A program made the position numbers and the translations under genes. This document shows, in pieces, positions 44,906-54,987 of a stretch of DNA of 64,000 bases (its first letter is position 1; the number at the start of each line of letters is the position of its first letter). Below the pieces are notes generated by a model. That model saw nothing but the letters and a program-made list of their open reading frames with translations. It was not told where the DNA came from and searched no databases. The stretch is from Pseudomonadota bacterium. Lineage in GTDB: Bacteria > Pseudomonadota > Gammaproteobacteria > Xanthomonadales > Xanthomonadaceae. The stretch covers positions 1 through 64,000 of the forward strand of contig JAEWGI010000065.1 in NCBI GenBank assembly GCA_023388355.1. Direction: 5' to 3'.

Positions 44906-45199
44906 GGGCGGGGCCGGTGGGCGGGGAGTGACGGTGTAGCACGCGGGCGGCCGCGGCGCGTCATCGGGCCGCGATGCGCGCCGCTGGCGTGGCCCGTTCG
45001 CACGCCGGCTGTCATCGGCGCGTCATCGACCGCGCGCAGCATCGCAGGCGATGGCAGGGACGACGGGCGGGGGCGGGATTGCCCCCATGTCTTCCGGCGA
45101 CGGATCTGCCGCGACAAGGCGGATCCGTCGCCAGGAACGCGACCGACGCGCCGGCGGGCGTCACGGGGCGGTGGACCCATCCGCATCCAGGGCCACGGG
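44906..45199. other. Intergenic region between rraA and the lipid kinase gene
   Basis: About 294 bp, very GC-rich. No gene, repeat or strong terminator was identified. It includes the upstream region of the YegS-like gene. Confidence 0.35.
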
Positions 45200-45673
45200 T
45201 CAGCCCGGCGCCGCATCCATCAGCACCACGCCATCCCCGTCCGCCGCCAGCCACTGGCCCGGCGCGATCACCAGGCCACCAAACGTCACCGGCACGTCGC
45301 GCAGCCCCTGGCCGAGCTTGTCGGTCCTGCGCGGGCAGGTGCCCAGCGCCTTGACGCCGAGCCCGAGTGCGCCGATCGCGGCGCTGTCGCGGATCGCGCC
45401 ATGCACCAGCACCCCGCTCCAGCCGTTGGCCACCGCCTTTTCCGCCAGCATGTCGCCGAGCATCGCGCGGCGCAGCGAGCCGCCGCCGTCGATCACCAGC
45501 ACGCGCCCGCTGCCGGCCTCGCCCACCGCCTCGCGCACCAGCGAGTTGTCCTCCAGCGCCTTGACCGTGCTCACTGTCCCGGAAAAGGCGATGCGGCCGC
45601 CGTAGTCGCGCAGCGGCAGCTCCAGCACCCGCGCCCGGTCTTCGAACCGGTCGCACAGGTCGCAGGTGTTCAT
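45200..45673 (-). CDS. rraA: RraA family protein (ribonuclease E inhibitor / aldolase-like fold)
   Basis: The product is 157 residues. [60 protein letters not shown] and [20 protein letters not shown] are RraA-type blocks. In E. coli RraA binds RNase E and slows mRNA decay; several relatives instead have HMG/oxaloacetate aldolase activity, so the function is predicted, not sure. It carries two Cys in the N-terminal [12 protein letters not shown]. The ATG overlaps the rpe stop (ATGA). Confidence 0.85.
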   Translation of the reverse strand: MNTCDLCDRFEDRARVLELPLRDYGGRIAFSGTVSTVKALEDNSLVREAVGEAGSGRVLVIDGGGSLRRAMLGDMLAEKAVANGWSGVLVHGAIRDSAAIGALGLGVKALGTCPRRTDKLGQGLRDVPVTFGGLVIAPGQWLAADGDGVVLMDAAPG

Positions 45674-46344
45674 GCGCGCGCGCCTTCGATCTGCGCGCGC
45701 ATGGTCGCGATCACCGCGGCGTAATCGGGCTGGCCGAAGATCGCGCTGCCGGCGACGAAGGTGTCGGCCCCGGCCGCGGCGATCTGGCCGATGTTGTCCG
45801 GTTTCACCCCGCCGTCGATCTCCAGCCGCACCGCGCGTCCGCTGGCGTCGATGCGCTCGCGCACGCGGCGCAGCTTGTCGAGCGTCGACGGAATGAACGC
45901 CTGGCCGCCGAAGCCGGGATTGACCGACATCAGCAGCACCAGGTCGAGCTCGTCGAGCACGTGGTCGAGCACCTCCAGCGGGGTGGCCGGGTTGAGCACC
46001 AGGCCGGCCTGGCAGCCCTCGCCGCGGATCAGCTGGATCGTGCGGTGCACGTGCTTCGAGGCTTCGGGATGGAAGCTGACCAGGCTGGCGCCGGCCCGGG
46101 CGAAATCCGGGACGATGCGGTCGACCGGCTCGACCATCAGGTGCACGTCGATCGGCGCGGTCACGCCATGCCGGCGCAGCGCCTCGCACACCAGCGGGCC
46201 GATGCTGAGGTTGGGCACGTAATGGTTGTCCATCACGTCGAAGTGCACCCAGTCGGCGCCGGCGGCCAGGACCGCATCGACCTCCTCGCCAAGCCGGGCG
46301 AAATCGGCCGAAAGGATGGACGGGGCGATGACGGGTGCTTGCAT
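45670..46344 (-). CDS. rpe: Ribulose-phosphate 3-epimerase
   Basis: This 224-residue TIM-barrel epimerase of the pentose phosphate pathway shows [80 protein letters not shown] and [20 protein letters not shown]. Metal-binding His and the catalytic Asp positions are present. ATG at 46344 is the family start; upstream codons of the same frame are a shadow of the J-domain gene. It overlaps rraA by 4 nt. Close to trpE, as in many proteobacteria. Confidence 0.95.
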   Translation of the reverse strand: MQAPVIAPSILSADFARLGEEVDAVLAAGADWVHFDVMDNHYVPNLSIGPLVCEALRRHGVTAPIDVHLMVEPVDRIVPDFARAGASLVSFHPEASKHVHRTIQLIRGEGCQAGLVLNPATPLEVLDHVLDELDLVLLMSVNPGFGGQAFIPSTLDKLRRVRERIDASGRAVRLEIDGGVKPDNIGQIAAAGADTFVAGSAIFGQPDYAAVIATMRAQIEGARA

Positions 46345-46421
46345 GGGAATGTCCGTGGCGATGGTCCGGGGGGGTGGATGGCGTGTGTCCGTGCAGGCCC
46401 GGCCCTGCCCGGGACCGGCGC

Positions 46422-46754
46422 TCAGCGGCGCCGCTGCTCGCGGATGCGGTCGTAGGCGGCGTTGATCTCGCGCGCCTTCTTCTCCGCCTGCTCGCGCAAC
46501 TCCGGCGCGGCGCCGGCAACCTTGTCCGGGTGGTACTGCGACATCAGCCGGCGGTAGGCCTGGTCGATCTCGGCGTCGCTGGCCTCGCGCGACAGGCCCA
46601 GCGCCTTGTAGGACGCGCCGGCGCCGGCGCCGGAGGCGATCCAGCCCGCATCGAAGGCGTGGCCGATGATCAGCCCGACCAGGCCGCCGGCCGGATGCCG
46701 CAGCAGCAGCCAGCCGGCGATGAAGCCCAGCACCTTTCCGTACCAACGGTTCAT
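46422..46754 (-). CDS. Small membrane-anchored J-domain protein (DjlA-like)
   Basis: The product is 110 residues. One N-terminal membrane segment ([20 protein letters not shown]) resembles the glycine-rich DjlA anchor, followed by a J domain at ~48-105 ([20 protein letters not shown], then YHPDK with the intact HPD motif). The central TerB-like region of full DjlA is missing, so this is a short form. It should recruit DnaK at the inner membrane. It lies just upstream of rpe and is divergent from purC. Confidence 0.82.
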   Translation of the reverse strand: MNRWYGKVLGFIAGWLLLRHPAGGLVGLIIGHAFDAGWIASGAGAGASYKALGLSREASDAEIDQAYRRLMSQYHPDKVAGAAPELREQAEKKAREINAAYDRIREQRRR

Positions 46755-46833
46755 GCCCGCCAGTGTAGCGCCCGGGCGTTCAATGCCGGCGAAAATCCCA
46801 CTACACTGGCCGGCCCGCCCACAGGCCCTTCCC

Positions 46834-47730
46834 TTGGCGACCACGCTGCTGTCCTCCGACCTCCCCGGCCTGACCCTGCGCCACCGCGGCAAGGTGCGCG
46901 ACGTGTTCGACCTGGGCGACGACCGGCTGCTGATGGTGGCCAGCGACCGCCTCAGCGCGTTCGACGTGGTGCTGCCCGACCCGATCCCGGGCAAGGGCGA
47001 GATGCTGTGCCAGATCAGCAACTTCTGGTTCGAGCACACCGCCGCGCTGATGCCCAACCACCTCACCGGCATCGACGTGGCCAGCGTGCTGCCCGAAGGC
47101 GTGGACCCGGCCCTGTACGCGCGCCGCGCGGTGGTGACGAAGAAGCTGCGGCCGGTGCCGGTCGAGGCCATTGCCCGCGGCTACATCATCGGCAGCGGCT
47201 GGAAGGACTACCGGCGCACCGGCCGGGTCAGCGGCATCGCCCTGCCCGACGGCCTGCGCCAGGCCGAACAGCTGGCCGAACCGATCTTCACCCCCTCGAC
47301 CAAGGCCGCCGTCGGCGCCCACGACGAGAACATCGACTTCGACACCGCGGTCAAGCTGGCCGGCGCCGACCTTGCCGAACAGGTCCGCGACGCCACCCTG
47401 CGCCTGTACAAGCACGCCGCCGCCCACGCCGCCGAGCGCGGCATCCTGCTGGCCGACACCAAGTTCGAATTCGGCACCGACGCCGACGGCCGCCTGTACG
47501 TGATGGACGAGATGCTCACCCCCGACTCCTCGCGCTACTGGCCCGCCGACGAGTACGAGGTGGGCGCCAGCCCGCCCAGCTACGACAAGCAGATCGTGCG
47601 CGACTATCTCGAAACCCTGGACTGGGACAAGACCGCGCCCGGCCCGCGGCTGCCACCCGAAGTGATCGAGCGCACCCGCGCCAGGTACGCCGAAGCGCTG
47701 CAGAAGCTGGCCGGGATTCGGGTGGATTGA
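46834..47730 (+). CDS. purC: Phosphoribosylaminoimidazole-succinocarboxamide synthase
   Basis: This 298-residue purine biosynthesis enzyme (SAICAR synthetase) shows [80 protein letters not shown] and [17 protein letters not shown]. It follows the longer, eukaryote-like type found in Xanthomonas. TTG at 46834 (reading [20 protein letters not shown] after the start) aligns with the Xanthomonas protein start; an ATG about 50 bp upstream ([10 protein letters not shown]...) would add 17 residues and cannot be excluded. Confidence 0.92.
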   Translation: MATTLLSSDLPGLTLRHRGKVRDVFDLGDDRLLMVASDRLSAFDVVLPDPIPGKGEMLCQISNFWFEHTAALMPNHLTGIDVASVLPEGVDPALYARRAVVTKKLRPVPVEAIARGYIIGSGWKDYRRTGRVSGIALPDGLRQAEQLAEPIFTPSTKAAVGAHDENIDFDTAVKLAGADLAEQVRDATLRLYKHAAAHAAERGILLADTKFEFGTDADGRLYVMDEMLTPDSSRYWPADEYEVGASPPSYDKQIVRDYLETLDWDKTAPGPRLPPEVIERTRARYAEALQKLAGIRVD

Positions 47731-47834
47731 AGTCCGGAACCAGGGATCCGGGACCGGAATGACGGATGGACGGGCAACCGGATGCGCGGATTGCCACTAT
47801 CCTGCCGGCACCTGAGAACGATCCGGGGGACGCC

Positions 47835-48335
47835 ATGAACGCATCCATCGACACCACGGGCGACCGCCCCATCGACCGCTGGTTCGCCAGCTATTCGGCC
47901 GACCACCGCAACGACACCAACCAGCTGATCCACGTGTTCGCCGTTCCGCTGATCCTGTGGAGCGTGATCGCGCTGCTGTGGTGCATCCCGGTGCCGGCCG
48001 AAAGCGGGTTCCGGGCCGGCCTGTGGGCGGGCCTGGCGTGTTTTGCGGCGTGGATGTTCTATTTCCGCGCGTCGCGCGCGATCGGCTTCGGCATGCTGGC
48101 GGTGTTCGTGGCGATGCTGTGGCTGACGTTCTGGATCGAACGCATGCAGGGCACGCGCTTTTTGCTGTGGCTGGCGGTGGGCGTGTTCGTGGTGGCCTGG
48201 ATCGCGCAGTTCGTGGGCCACAGCAGGCTTTTCGAGGGCAGGAAGCCGAGCTTCTTCACCGACCTGCGCTACCTGCTGATCGGCCCGGCCTGGGTGCTGT
48301 CGAAGCTGTACCGGAAGCTGGGCCTGCGCTGGTGA
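47835..48335 (+). CDS. Mpo1-like (DUF962) membrane protein
   Basis: The product is 166 residues with four hydrophobic segments. RWFASYSADHRNDTNQLIHV at the start, and IAQFVGHSRLFEGRKPSFFT near the end, form the DUF962/YGL010w pattern, with the conserved H...N and GHxxxEGRxP motifs. The yeast relative Mpo1 is a 2-hydroxy fatty acid dioxygenase; whether bacterial members share this is unknown. ATG at 47835 is preferred; an earlier in-frame ATG at 47766 would add 23 unconserved residues. It is followed after 15 nt by an EamA transporter gene. Confidence 0.78.
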   Translation: MNASIDTTGDRPIDRWFASYSADHRNDTNQLIHVFAVPLILWSVIALLWCIPVPAESGFRAGLWAGLACFAAWMFYFRASRAIGFGMLAVFVAMLWLTFWIERMQGTRFLLWLAVGVFVVAWIAQFVGHSRLFEGRKPSFFTDLRYLLIGPAWVLSKLYRKLGLRW

Positions 48336-48350
48336 CACGCTGGTGACACC

Positions 48351-49259
48351 ATGACCACCGGCGCGGGGCTGGGCCCGCGCGACCTCGCGCTCGCGCTGCT
48401 GATCTGCCTGTGCTGGGCGGTCAACTTCCTCACCTCGGCGCACGCGCTGCAGGAAATCCCGCCGTTCCTGTTCACCGCGCTGCGCATGGCGATCGTGGTG
48501 CTGCTGCTGGCCGCGTTCATGCGTCCGCCGCCGCGCTCGCAGTGGCCGCGCCTGGCCGGCATCGCGCTGTTCACCGGGGTGCTGCACTTCGGAACGAGCT
48601 TCCTGGCGCTCAAGCTCGCCGGCAACCTGTCCTCGCCGGCGATCGTCACCCAGACCTATGTGCCGATGGCGATGCTGCTGGCGTGGTGGTGGCTGGGCGA
48701 GCGCTTCGCCTGGCGCACCGCGCTGGGGATCACGATCAGCCTCGCCGGGGTGCTGGTGCTGGGCTTCGATCCGATGGTGCTGGACGCGCCGCTGGCGCTG
48801 CTGGTGATGCTGTTCTCGTCGCTGATGGTGGCGATCGGGACGGTGCTGATGCGCGGGCTGGCCGGGGTGGGCATGGTCGACCAGCAGGGCTGGACCGCGG
48901 CGCTGAGCCTGCTGCCGCTGCTGGCGATCAGCCTGCTGTTCGAACCCGGGGGCATGGCCGCGCTGCGCGAGGCCAGCTGGATCGGCTGGGGCGGCGCGGT
49001 GTACGCGGCGGTGTTCGCCTCGCTGCTCGGGCACGGCCTGTTCTTCCGGCTGGTGCAGCGCCATCCGGTGGCGCAGGTGACGCCCTACCTGCTGCTCACG
49101 CCGGTGTTCGCGGTGCTGCTCGGGATCGTGTTCTGGGGCGACCGGCCGGGGCCGGCGCTGTGGACCGGCGGCGCGATGGTGCTGGGCGGGGTGCTGCTCA
49201 TCGCCATCCGCAGCCTGCAGAAGGCGCGCCAGGTGGCGCCGATCACCCCGGAGGTGTGA
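48351..49259 (+). CDS. EamA/DMT-family transporter
   Basis: The product is 302 residues with about ten transmembrane helices and an internal duplication typical of drug/metabolite exporters (first repeat ~5-135, second ~145-290). Signature segments are ALLICLCWAVNFLTSAHALQ, PPFLFTALRMAIVVLLLAAF and GNLSSPAIVTQTYVPMAMLL. YxxY/KAGxR-type EamA features suggest an amino-acid or metabolite efflux role; the substrate is unknown. It probably shares a transcript with the Mpo1-like gene. It overlaps the convergent SDR gene by 17 nt at the 3' ends. Confidence 0.82.
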   Translation: MTTGAGLGPRDLALALLICLCWAVNFLTSAHALQEIPPFLFTALRMAIVVLLLAAFMRPPPRSQWPRLAGIALFTGVLHFGTSFLALKLAGNLSSPAIVTQTYVPMAMLLAWWWLGERFAWRTALGITISLAGVLVLGFDPMVLDAPLALLVMLFSSLMVAIGTVLMRGLAGVGMVDQQGWTAALSLLPLLAISLLFEPGGMAALREASWIGWGGAVYAAVFASLLGHGLFFRLVQRHPVAQVTPYLLLTPVFAVLLGIVFWGDRPGPALWTGGAMVLGGVLLIAIRSLQKARQVAPITPEV

Positions 49260-50160
49260 GCATGGCCGCGTCGGGCGCGAACGCGCGCGGCGCATAGCCG
49301 AAATCGCGCCGCGCCGGCGCGTCGTCGAACACCAGGTCTTCGCGCATCCGCGCCAGCGCCGCGTCGCCGAAGCCCGACGCCACGCCCAGCAGGCGCGCCG
49401 GCGCCAGCAGCGCGCGGAACAGCGGCGGCGGCAGCAGCCGCAGCCGCGGCCGCGACGGCAGGGCCGCGAGCGCGCGCGCCACCATCTCGCGATACGGCAG
49501 GGTCTCGCCACCCGGCAGCGCATAGGCGCGGCCGTGGGTGGCCGGCGCGTCGAGGCAGGCCAGCGCGGCCGCGGCCAGATCGTCGACGTGCACCGGCTGG
49601 CGCAGTCCGATGGCGTCGGCCGGAAGGGCGAACCCGTTCAGCCGCCGCGCCAGCGCGGCGATCCGGGTCAGGGTGGCGTCGCGGCCGGCGCCGTAGACCA
49701 GGGTAGGCCGCAGCACGGTGGCGGCGACGCCGCGCGTCGCGGCGGCCTCGAACAGCGTCGCCTCGGCTTCGCGCAGCCGGCGCGCAATCTGGCGCTCGCC
49801 CGCATCGGGCGAGGCATGCTTGACCTCGACGCTGGTCGAACCGAACGCCAGCACCCGCGTGCACGCGACGTCGCCCCGCGCGAAGCGCGCCGCAAACGCG
49901 TCCAGCGGTCCGCAGCTGAGCACCAGGTCCACCTGCGCGGGCAGCTCGCGGCTCCCGGCCAGGTCGCCACGCAACCACTGCACGCCGGCGAGGTCGGGCT
50001 GCGGCCGGCGCGAAAGTGCGTGCACATGCCAGCCGGCCTGGACGAGGCGCGACAGTACGGGGCGCCCGATCTGGCCGCTGGCGCCGAACACCAGTGCGCG
50101 GCCCTGCTCCAGCGGGCGCTGCGGGGGCGTTCGCGGCGCGTCGAAGGGGGCCCGTGTCAT
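49243..50160 (-). CDS. NAD(P)-binding SDR/epimerase-like protein
   Basis: The product is 305 residues. The Rossmann loop is ALVFGASGQIGRPVLSRLVQ (GASGQIG), with VHALSRRPQPDLAGVQWLRG, ATVLRPTLVYGAGRDATLTR and RQPVHVDDLAAAALACLDAP typical of extended/atypical SDRs. The usual YxxxK catalytic pair is not evident: the region reads VLAFGSTSVEVKHASPD. It may thus be a non-catalytic or NmrA-like dinucleotide-binding protein. ATG at 50160 begins MTRAPFDAPRTPPQRPLEQG. It is divergent from the mrp operon, 103 bp between start codons. Confidence 0.75.
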   Translation of the reverse strand: MTRAPFDAPRTPPQRPLEQGRALVFGASGQIGRPVLSRLVQAGWHVHALSRRPQPDLAGVQWLRGDLAGSRELPAQVDLVLSCGPLDAFAARFARGDVACTRVLAFGSTSVEVKHASPDAGERQIARRLREAEATLFEAAATRGVAATVLRPTLVYGAGRDATLTRIAALARRLNGFALPADAIGLRQPVHVDDLAAAALACLDAPATHGRAYALPGGETLPYREMVARALAALPSRPRLRLLPPPLFRALLAPARLLGVASGFGDAALARMREDLVFDDAPARRDFGYAPRAFAPDAAMLTPPG

Positions 50161-50263
50161 CGCCGGAAGCATAGCGCGGCCGCCCTGCCCCGGCCCGTCG
50201 GCTAAACTCGGCTGCCGGCACGGCGCATCCGCGTCGTGGCGGCCCGCCCATCCCGGACTCCTG

Positions 50264-53047
50264 ATGCTCAACCTCCTCCTGGCCCTGCCCTTCGTGGCGG
50301 CGCTGGCCATCGCGCTGGCGCCCGGCGCAACGCGACGGACCGTCGCCTGGATGGCCGCGGCCGCGCCGCTGCTTGGCCTGGCGCTGCTGGCAGGGTTCAC
50401 GCCCGGGGTGATGGACGGGCAGGTGCCGGCTTCGAGCCTGGACTGGCTGCCGCAGGCGGGGCTGGCGTTCTCGCTGCGCCTGGACGGGCTGGCGTGGATG
50501 TTCGCGGGCCTGGTCCTGGGCATCGGCGCGCTGATCGTGCTGTACGCCCACTACTACCTGTCGGACGAAGACAGCGCGCGCCGCTTCTTCGGCTACCTGC
50601 TGCTGTTCATGGGCGCGATGCTGGGCGTGGTGCTGGCCGGCAACCTGCTGCTGCTGGTGGTGTTCTGGGAGCTGACCAGCATCAGCTCGTTCCTGCTGAT
50701 CGGGTTCTGGACCCATCGCCAGGACGCCCGCCAGGGCGCACGCATGGCCCTGACCATCACCGGCATGGGCGGATTCGCACTGCTCGGCGGCGTGCTGCTG
50801 ATCGGGCGCGTGACCGGCAGCTACGAGCTGGACGTGGTGCTCGCCTCGGGCGATGCGATCCGCGCCAGCGCCGAGTATCCGGCGATCCTGGCCCTGGTGC
50901 TGGCCGGCGTGTTCACCAAGAGCGCGCAGTTCCCGCTGCACTTCTGGCTGCCGCAGGCGATGGCCGCGCCCACGCCGGTGTCGGCCTACCTGCACTCGGC
51001 GACGATGGTCAAGGCGGGCGTATTCCTGCTCGCCCGCCTGCACCCGGCGCTGGCGGGCACCGAACTGTTCTTCTACGTGGTCACCACGGTCGGGGCGATC
51101 ACCCTGCTGGTCGGGGCCTGGTACGCGATCTTCCAGCACGACCTCAAGGGCCTGCTGGCGTATTCCACCATCTCCCACCTGGGCCTGATCACCCTGCTGT
51201 TCGGCCTGTCCACGCCGATGGCGGTGGTGGCCGGCGTGTTCCACATCCTCAACCACGCCACCTTCAAGGCCTCGCTGTTCATGGCCGCGGGCATCATCGA
51301 CCACGAATGCGGCACCCGCGACCTGCGCCGGATGGGCAACCTGCGCCGCTACATGCCCTACACCGCGGCGCTGGCGATCGTGGCCTCGCTGGCGATGGCC
51401 GGCATCCCGCTGCTCAACGGCTTCCTGTCCAAGGAGATGTTCTTCGCCGAGGCGCTGGACGCCGGCGAGCGCAACCTGTTCCGCATCGCGATCAGCATCG
51501 CCGCGCTGCTGTACGGCGTATTCGGCGTTGCCTACAGCCTGCGCTTCGTGCACGACGCGTTCTTCGGGCGCGGACCACGCGCGCTGCCGGTGGAGCCGCA
51601 AGAGCCGCCGGCGTGGATGCAGGTTCCGGTCGCGGTGCTGGTGGCGCTGTGCCTGGCGGTCGGCATGCTGCCCGGGCTTGCGATCGAGCCGGCGCTCAAG
51701 ACCGCCGTGGCGGGCACCCTCGGCCCGGCGGCGCCGGAGTTCTCGCTGGCGGTCTGGCACGGCTGGAACCTGCCGCTGGCGATGAGCATCGGCGGCGTGC
51801 TGGGCGGCCTGCTGTTCTACTTCGCGCTGCGCCGGCTGTTCGCGCTGCACGACGCGATCCTGCGCACCTGGGGGCGGCACCTGTACCAGCTCAACGTCGA
51901 GAAGCTGTTCAACGCCGCCTGGCGCTTCACCGGGCGCGTGGCCGCGGGCGGCATCCGCCGCAGCCTGTTCTGGATGATCGTGGTGGTGCTGGTGGTCGGC
52001 GCCGCGCCCTTCATCGGCAAGGAGGTGGCCCTGCTGGGCGACCTGCCCGCGCCGCAGCCGATGCCGTGGCTGGGCTGGATCCTGTGGGCGGTGCTGGTCG
52101 CCTCCACCCTGGCCACGGTGGCCTGGCACGGCAAGCGGCTGACCGCGCTGATCGTGATCGGCGCGGTGGGCCTGATGGTCAGCGTCGCCTTCGCCATGCT
52201 CTCGGCGCCCGATCTGGCCCTGACCCAGCTGCTGGTGGAGATGGTGACCATCGCGCTGATGATGATGGCGCTCAACTACCTGCCCAAGCAGTCCAGGCAG
52301 GCGCGCACGCCGTTCCGGCGCTGGCGCGACGCGCTGATCTCGGCGGTGGCCGGCATTGGCGTCGCGGGCCTGGCCTACGCGATGCTCGTTCGCGAGCCGG
52401 ACGGCTCGGTGGCGGCCGAGATGCTCGCCCGCTCCCTGCCCGAGGCCTATGGCGCGAACGTGGTGAACGTGATCCTGGTGGACTTCCGCGGCTTCGACAC
52501 CTTCGGCGAGATCACCGTGTTCGCGGTCGCGGCGCTCGTGGTGCACGCGATGCTGCGCTGGGCCAGGCTGCGGCCGGACGAGATCGTGCCCGGGCCGCCG
52601 GTCCAGCTGCCGATCCCCGCCGACCTCACCCAGCTGCTGTTCCCGCTGGCGCTGACGGTGTCGATCTACCTGTTCCTGCGCGGCCACAACGCGCCCGGCG
52701 GCGGCTTCATCGCCGGCCTGGCGATCGCGGTGCCGGTGCTGATCAAGTACGTGCTGCAGGGCGCGCGCGCGGTCGAGTCGACGTTCGGCTTCGACTACGT
52801 GCGCGGCATCTCGATCGGCCTGCTGCTGGCCGCGGCCGGCGGCCTGGGTTCGCTGCTGTTCGGCCTGCCGTTCCTGACCAGCGGCCACGTCGACCTGCAC
52901 CTGCCGGTGATCGGCAGCCTGCCGCTGGCCAGCGCGCTGGTGTTCGACACCGGCGTGTACGTGGTGGTGTTCGCCGGCGCGCTGCTGATCCTCTCGACGA
53001 TGGGCACGGTGCGGCGGCGCACCCTGGCCGCGGAGGAAGCCGCCTGA
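50264..53047 (+). CDS. mrpA: Mrp-type cation/proton antiporter subunit A fused to subunit B
   Basis: The product is 927 residues with about 20 transmembrane helices. The first ~500 residues are the NuoL-like part (FWELTSISSFLLIGFWTHRQ, GVFTKSAQFPLHFWLPQAMA, VSAYLHSATMVKAGVFLLAR, FQHDLKGLLAYSTISHLG, FHILNHATFKASLFMAAGII), with the Glu and Lys residues of the proton path. The end (from about 775, LLFPLALTVSIYLFLRGHNA, PGGGFIAGLAIA) is the MrpB domain, so A and B are fused as in group 2 Mrp/Pha systems. It exchanges Na+ or K+ for H+. ATG at 50264 is the first gene of the operon. The stop overlaps mrpC (TGATG). Confidence 0.93.
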   Translation: MLNLLLALPFVAALAIALAPGATRRTVAWMAAAAPLLGLALLAGFTPGVMDGQVPASSLDWLPQAGLAFSLRLDGLAWMFAGLVLGIGALIVLYAHYYLSDEDSARRFFGYLLLFMGAMLGVVLAGNLLLLVVFWELTSISSFLLIGFWTHRQDARQGARMALTITGMGGFALLGGVLLIGRVTGSYELDVVLASGDAIRASAEYPAILALVLAGVFTKSAQFPLHFWLPQAMAAPTPVSAYLHSATMVKAGVFLLARLHPALAGTELFFYVVTTVGAITLLVGAWYAIFQHDLKGLLAYSTISHLGLITLLFGLSTPMAVVAGVFHILNHATFKASLFMAAGIIDHECGTRDLRRMGNLRRYMPYTAALAIVASLAMAGIPLLNGFLSKEMFFAEALDAGERNLFRIAISIAALLYGVFGVAYSLRFVHDAFFGRGPRALPVEPQEPPAWMQVPVAVLVALCLAVGMLPGLAIEPALKTAVAGTLGPAAPEFSLAVWHGWNLPLAMSIGGVLGGLLFYFALRRLFALHDAILRTWGRHLYQLNVEKLFNAAWRFTGRVAAGGIRRSLFWMIVVVLVVGAAPFIGKEVALLGDLPAPQPMPWLGWILWAVLVASTLATVAWHGKRLTALIVIGAVGLMVSVAFAMLSAPDLALTQLLVEMVTIALMMMALNYLPKQSRQARTPFRRWRDALISAVAGIGVAGLAYAMLVREPDGSVAAEMLARSLPEAYGANVVNVILVDFRGFDTFGEITVFAVAALVVHAMLRWARLRPDEIVPGPPVQLPIPADLTQLLFPLALTVSIYLFLRGHNAPGGGFIAGLAIAVPVLIKYVLQGARAVESTFGFDYVRGISIGLLLAAAGGLGSLLFGLPFLTSGHVDLHLPVIGSLPLASALVFDTGVYVVVFAGALLILSTMGTVRRRTLAAEEAA

Positions 53048-53436
53048 TGGAATTCGCACTCGCCAGTGGCATCGGCGTCCTGGTCGCGGCGGGGGTGTAC
53101 CTGCTGCTGCGCGCCCGCACCTTCGACGTGATCCTCGGCCTGACCCTGCTGTCCTATGCCACCAACCTGCTGATCTTCGCCTCGGGGCGGCTGGTGGTGG
53201 GCAAGCCGCCGGTGCTGCGCGCGCTGGTCGAGCCGATCCGCGACAACTACACCGATCCGCTGCCGCAGGCGCTGGTGCTGACCGCGATCGTGATCGCCTT
53301 CGCGATGACCGCGGTGGTGGTGGTGGTGGCCATGCGCAACCACGCCGACCTGCGCAGCGACCACGTCGACGGGCGCGAACCCGGGCAGCCCGCACCCGAC
53401 GGCGACGCGGACGGCGAGCGGAGTCCGCGCGCATGA
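53047..53436 (+). CDS. mrpC: Mrp antiporter subunit C
   Basis: The 129-residue NuoK-like membrane subunit has three helices. GVYLLLRARTFDVILGLTLL, then YATNLLIFASGRL and PLPQALVLTAIVIAFAMTAV, is the MrpC/NuoK pattern with the conserved DPLPQALVLTAIVI motif. A hydrophilic C-terminal tail of about 30 residues (HADLRSDHVDGREPGQPAPD) is somewhat long. It starts on the mrpA stop (TGATG) and overlaps mrpD by ATGA. Confidence 0.93.
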   Translation: MEFALASGIGVLVAAGVYLLLRARTFDVILGLTLLSYATNLLIFASGRLVVGKPPVLRALVEPIRDNYTDPLPQALVLTAIVIAFAMTAVVVVVAMRNHADLRSDHVDGREPGQPAPDGDADGERSPRA

Positions 53437-54977
53437 TGCAGCACCTGGTCCTGGCGCCGATCCTGCTGCCGCTGGTCACCGGCGCGATCCTGCTGCTGCT
53501 CGAGCGACGCCACAACGTGCGCGTGCTGCGCACCGGCGCCTGGATCGGGCTGGCCCTGCTGCTGGCCGCGGCGGTGGCGCTGCTGGTGCGCGCGGACGGC
53601 GGCGCGGTCGAGGCCTACCTGCTCGGCGACTGGCCCTCGCGGCTGGGCATCGTGCTGATGCTCGACCGGCTCAGCGCGCTGATGGTGCTGACCACCACCC
53701 TGCTGGCGATTCCGGCGCTGCTGTACGCCTGCGCCGGCTGGGACCGGCGCGCCCTGCATTTCCATGCGCTGTTCCAGATCCAGCTGGCCGGGCTCAACGG
53801 CGCCTTCCTGACCGGCGACATCTTCAACCTGTTCGTGTTCTTCGAGGTGATGCTGATCGCCTCCTACGGCCTGCTGCTGTCGGGCGCGCGCGGCGAGCGC
53901 ATCGCCGCGGGCATGCACTACGTGGTGTTCAACATCGCCGCGTCGACGTTGTTCCTGATCGCGCTGGGGCTGATCTACGGCCTGCTGGGCACGCTCAACA
54001 TGGCCGAACTGGCGGTGCGGGTGTCCGAGGTCGCGCCGCAGGACCTGGCCCTGGTGCGGGTGGCGCTGGGCCTGCTGCTGGTGGTGTTCTGCGCCAAGGC
54101 CGCGCTGTTGCCGATGTACCTGTGGCTGCCCGATGCCTACGCGCGCGCGCCGGCGGCGGTGGCCGCGCTGTTCGCGATCATGACCAAGGTCGGCCTGTAC
54201 GCGCTGCTGCGCGTGGGTTCGCTATGGTTCGGCGAGGCCGCCGGCCCGCTGGCCGGATTCGGCCGCGAGCCGCTGCTGGTGCTGGGCATGGCGACGATGC
54301 TGCTGGGCAGTCTCGGCGTGGTCGGTGCGCTGCGCCTGCGCATCGGCGCGGCCTACCTGGTGCTGATGTCATCGGGCATGCTGTTCGTGGCGTTCTCCCT
54401 GGCCCGGGCGGACACCATCGCCGCCGGCCTGTACTACCTGCCGCACAGCTGCTTCGCCGCCGCGGCGATGTTCCTGATCGCGCACATCGTGCAGCGCGAA
54501 CGCGGCCGCTACGGCGACCGGGTGCTGCCGATCGCGCAGCCGATTCCGCGCCTGACCGGCCTGCTGTACATGGTCGCGGCGCTGTTGCTGATCGGGCTGC
54601 CGCCGCTGTCCGGCTTCATCGGCAAGTTCCTGCTGCTGGGCGCGGTACCGGCCGCGGACACCGGCTGGGTCTACGCCACCGTGCTGGGCAGCGGCCTGCT
54701 GGCCCTGATCGGGCTCAGCCGCACCGGCACCCGCCTGTTCTGGCGCATCGACGAGGCCGAGCCCGAGCCGCTGCACGCGATGCCGCCAGCCGACATGCCG
54801 AAGGTGGGCAACATTGAAATCGCCGCCACTGCGCTGCTGCTGGCCTATGGTGTGGCCATGAGCGTGGCGCCCGCGCCGATCCTGCGTTACACCACGGCCG
54901 CGGCCGGACAGCTGCTGTCGCCCGCGGACTACGTGCGCGACGTCCGCGGCACCCGGCCGCAGCAGCGCGCGCCATGA
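53433..54977 (+). CDS. mrpD: Mrp antiporter subunit D
   Basis: The 514-residue NuoM/N-like subunit has about 14 helices. HFHALFQIQLAGLNGAFLTG, FNLFVFFEVMLIASYGLLLS with the conserved Glu, CAKAALLPMYLWLPDAYARA, AAVAALFAIMTKVGLYALLR, and LLIGLPPLSGFIGKFLLLGA are diagnostic. It cooperates with MrpA in ion/proton exchange. It overlaps mrpC by 4 nt; mrpE follows after 10 nt with a GAGGAGCCGCAC ribosome-binding region. Confidence 0.93.
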   Translation: MMQHLVLAPILLPLVTGAILLLLERRHNVRVLRTGAWIGLALLLAAAVALLVRADGGAVEAYLLGDWPSRLGIVLMLDRLSALMVLTTTLLAIPALLYACAGWDRRALHFHALFQIQLAGLNGAFLTGDIFNLFVFFEVMLIASYGLLLSGARGERIAAGMHYVVFNIAASTLFLIALGLIYGLLGTLNMAELAVRVSEVAPQDLALVRVALGLLLVVFCAKAALLPMYLWLPDAYARAPAAVAALFAIMTKVGLYALLRVGSLWFGEAAGPLAGFGREPLLVLGMATMLLGSLGVVGALRLRIGAAYLVLMSSGMLFVAFSLARADTIAAGLYYLPHSCFAAAAMFLIAHIVQRERGRYGDRVLPIAQPIPRLTGLLYMVAALLLIGLPPLSGFIGKFLLLGAVPAADTGWVYATVLGSGLLALIGLSRTGTRLFWRIDEAEPEPLHAMPPADMPKVGNIEIAATALLLAYGVAMSVAPAPILRYTTAAAGQLLSPADYVRDVRGTRPQQRAP

Positions 54978-54987
54978 GGAGCCGCAC

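Noticed and set aside
49085..53533. A 1482-codon open frame on the minus strand opposite mrpA and neighbours
   Set aside because: It is antisense to several well-supported genes, has Arg/His/Gln-rich low-complexity text and no motif. Long antisense frames are expected in DNA this GC-rich.
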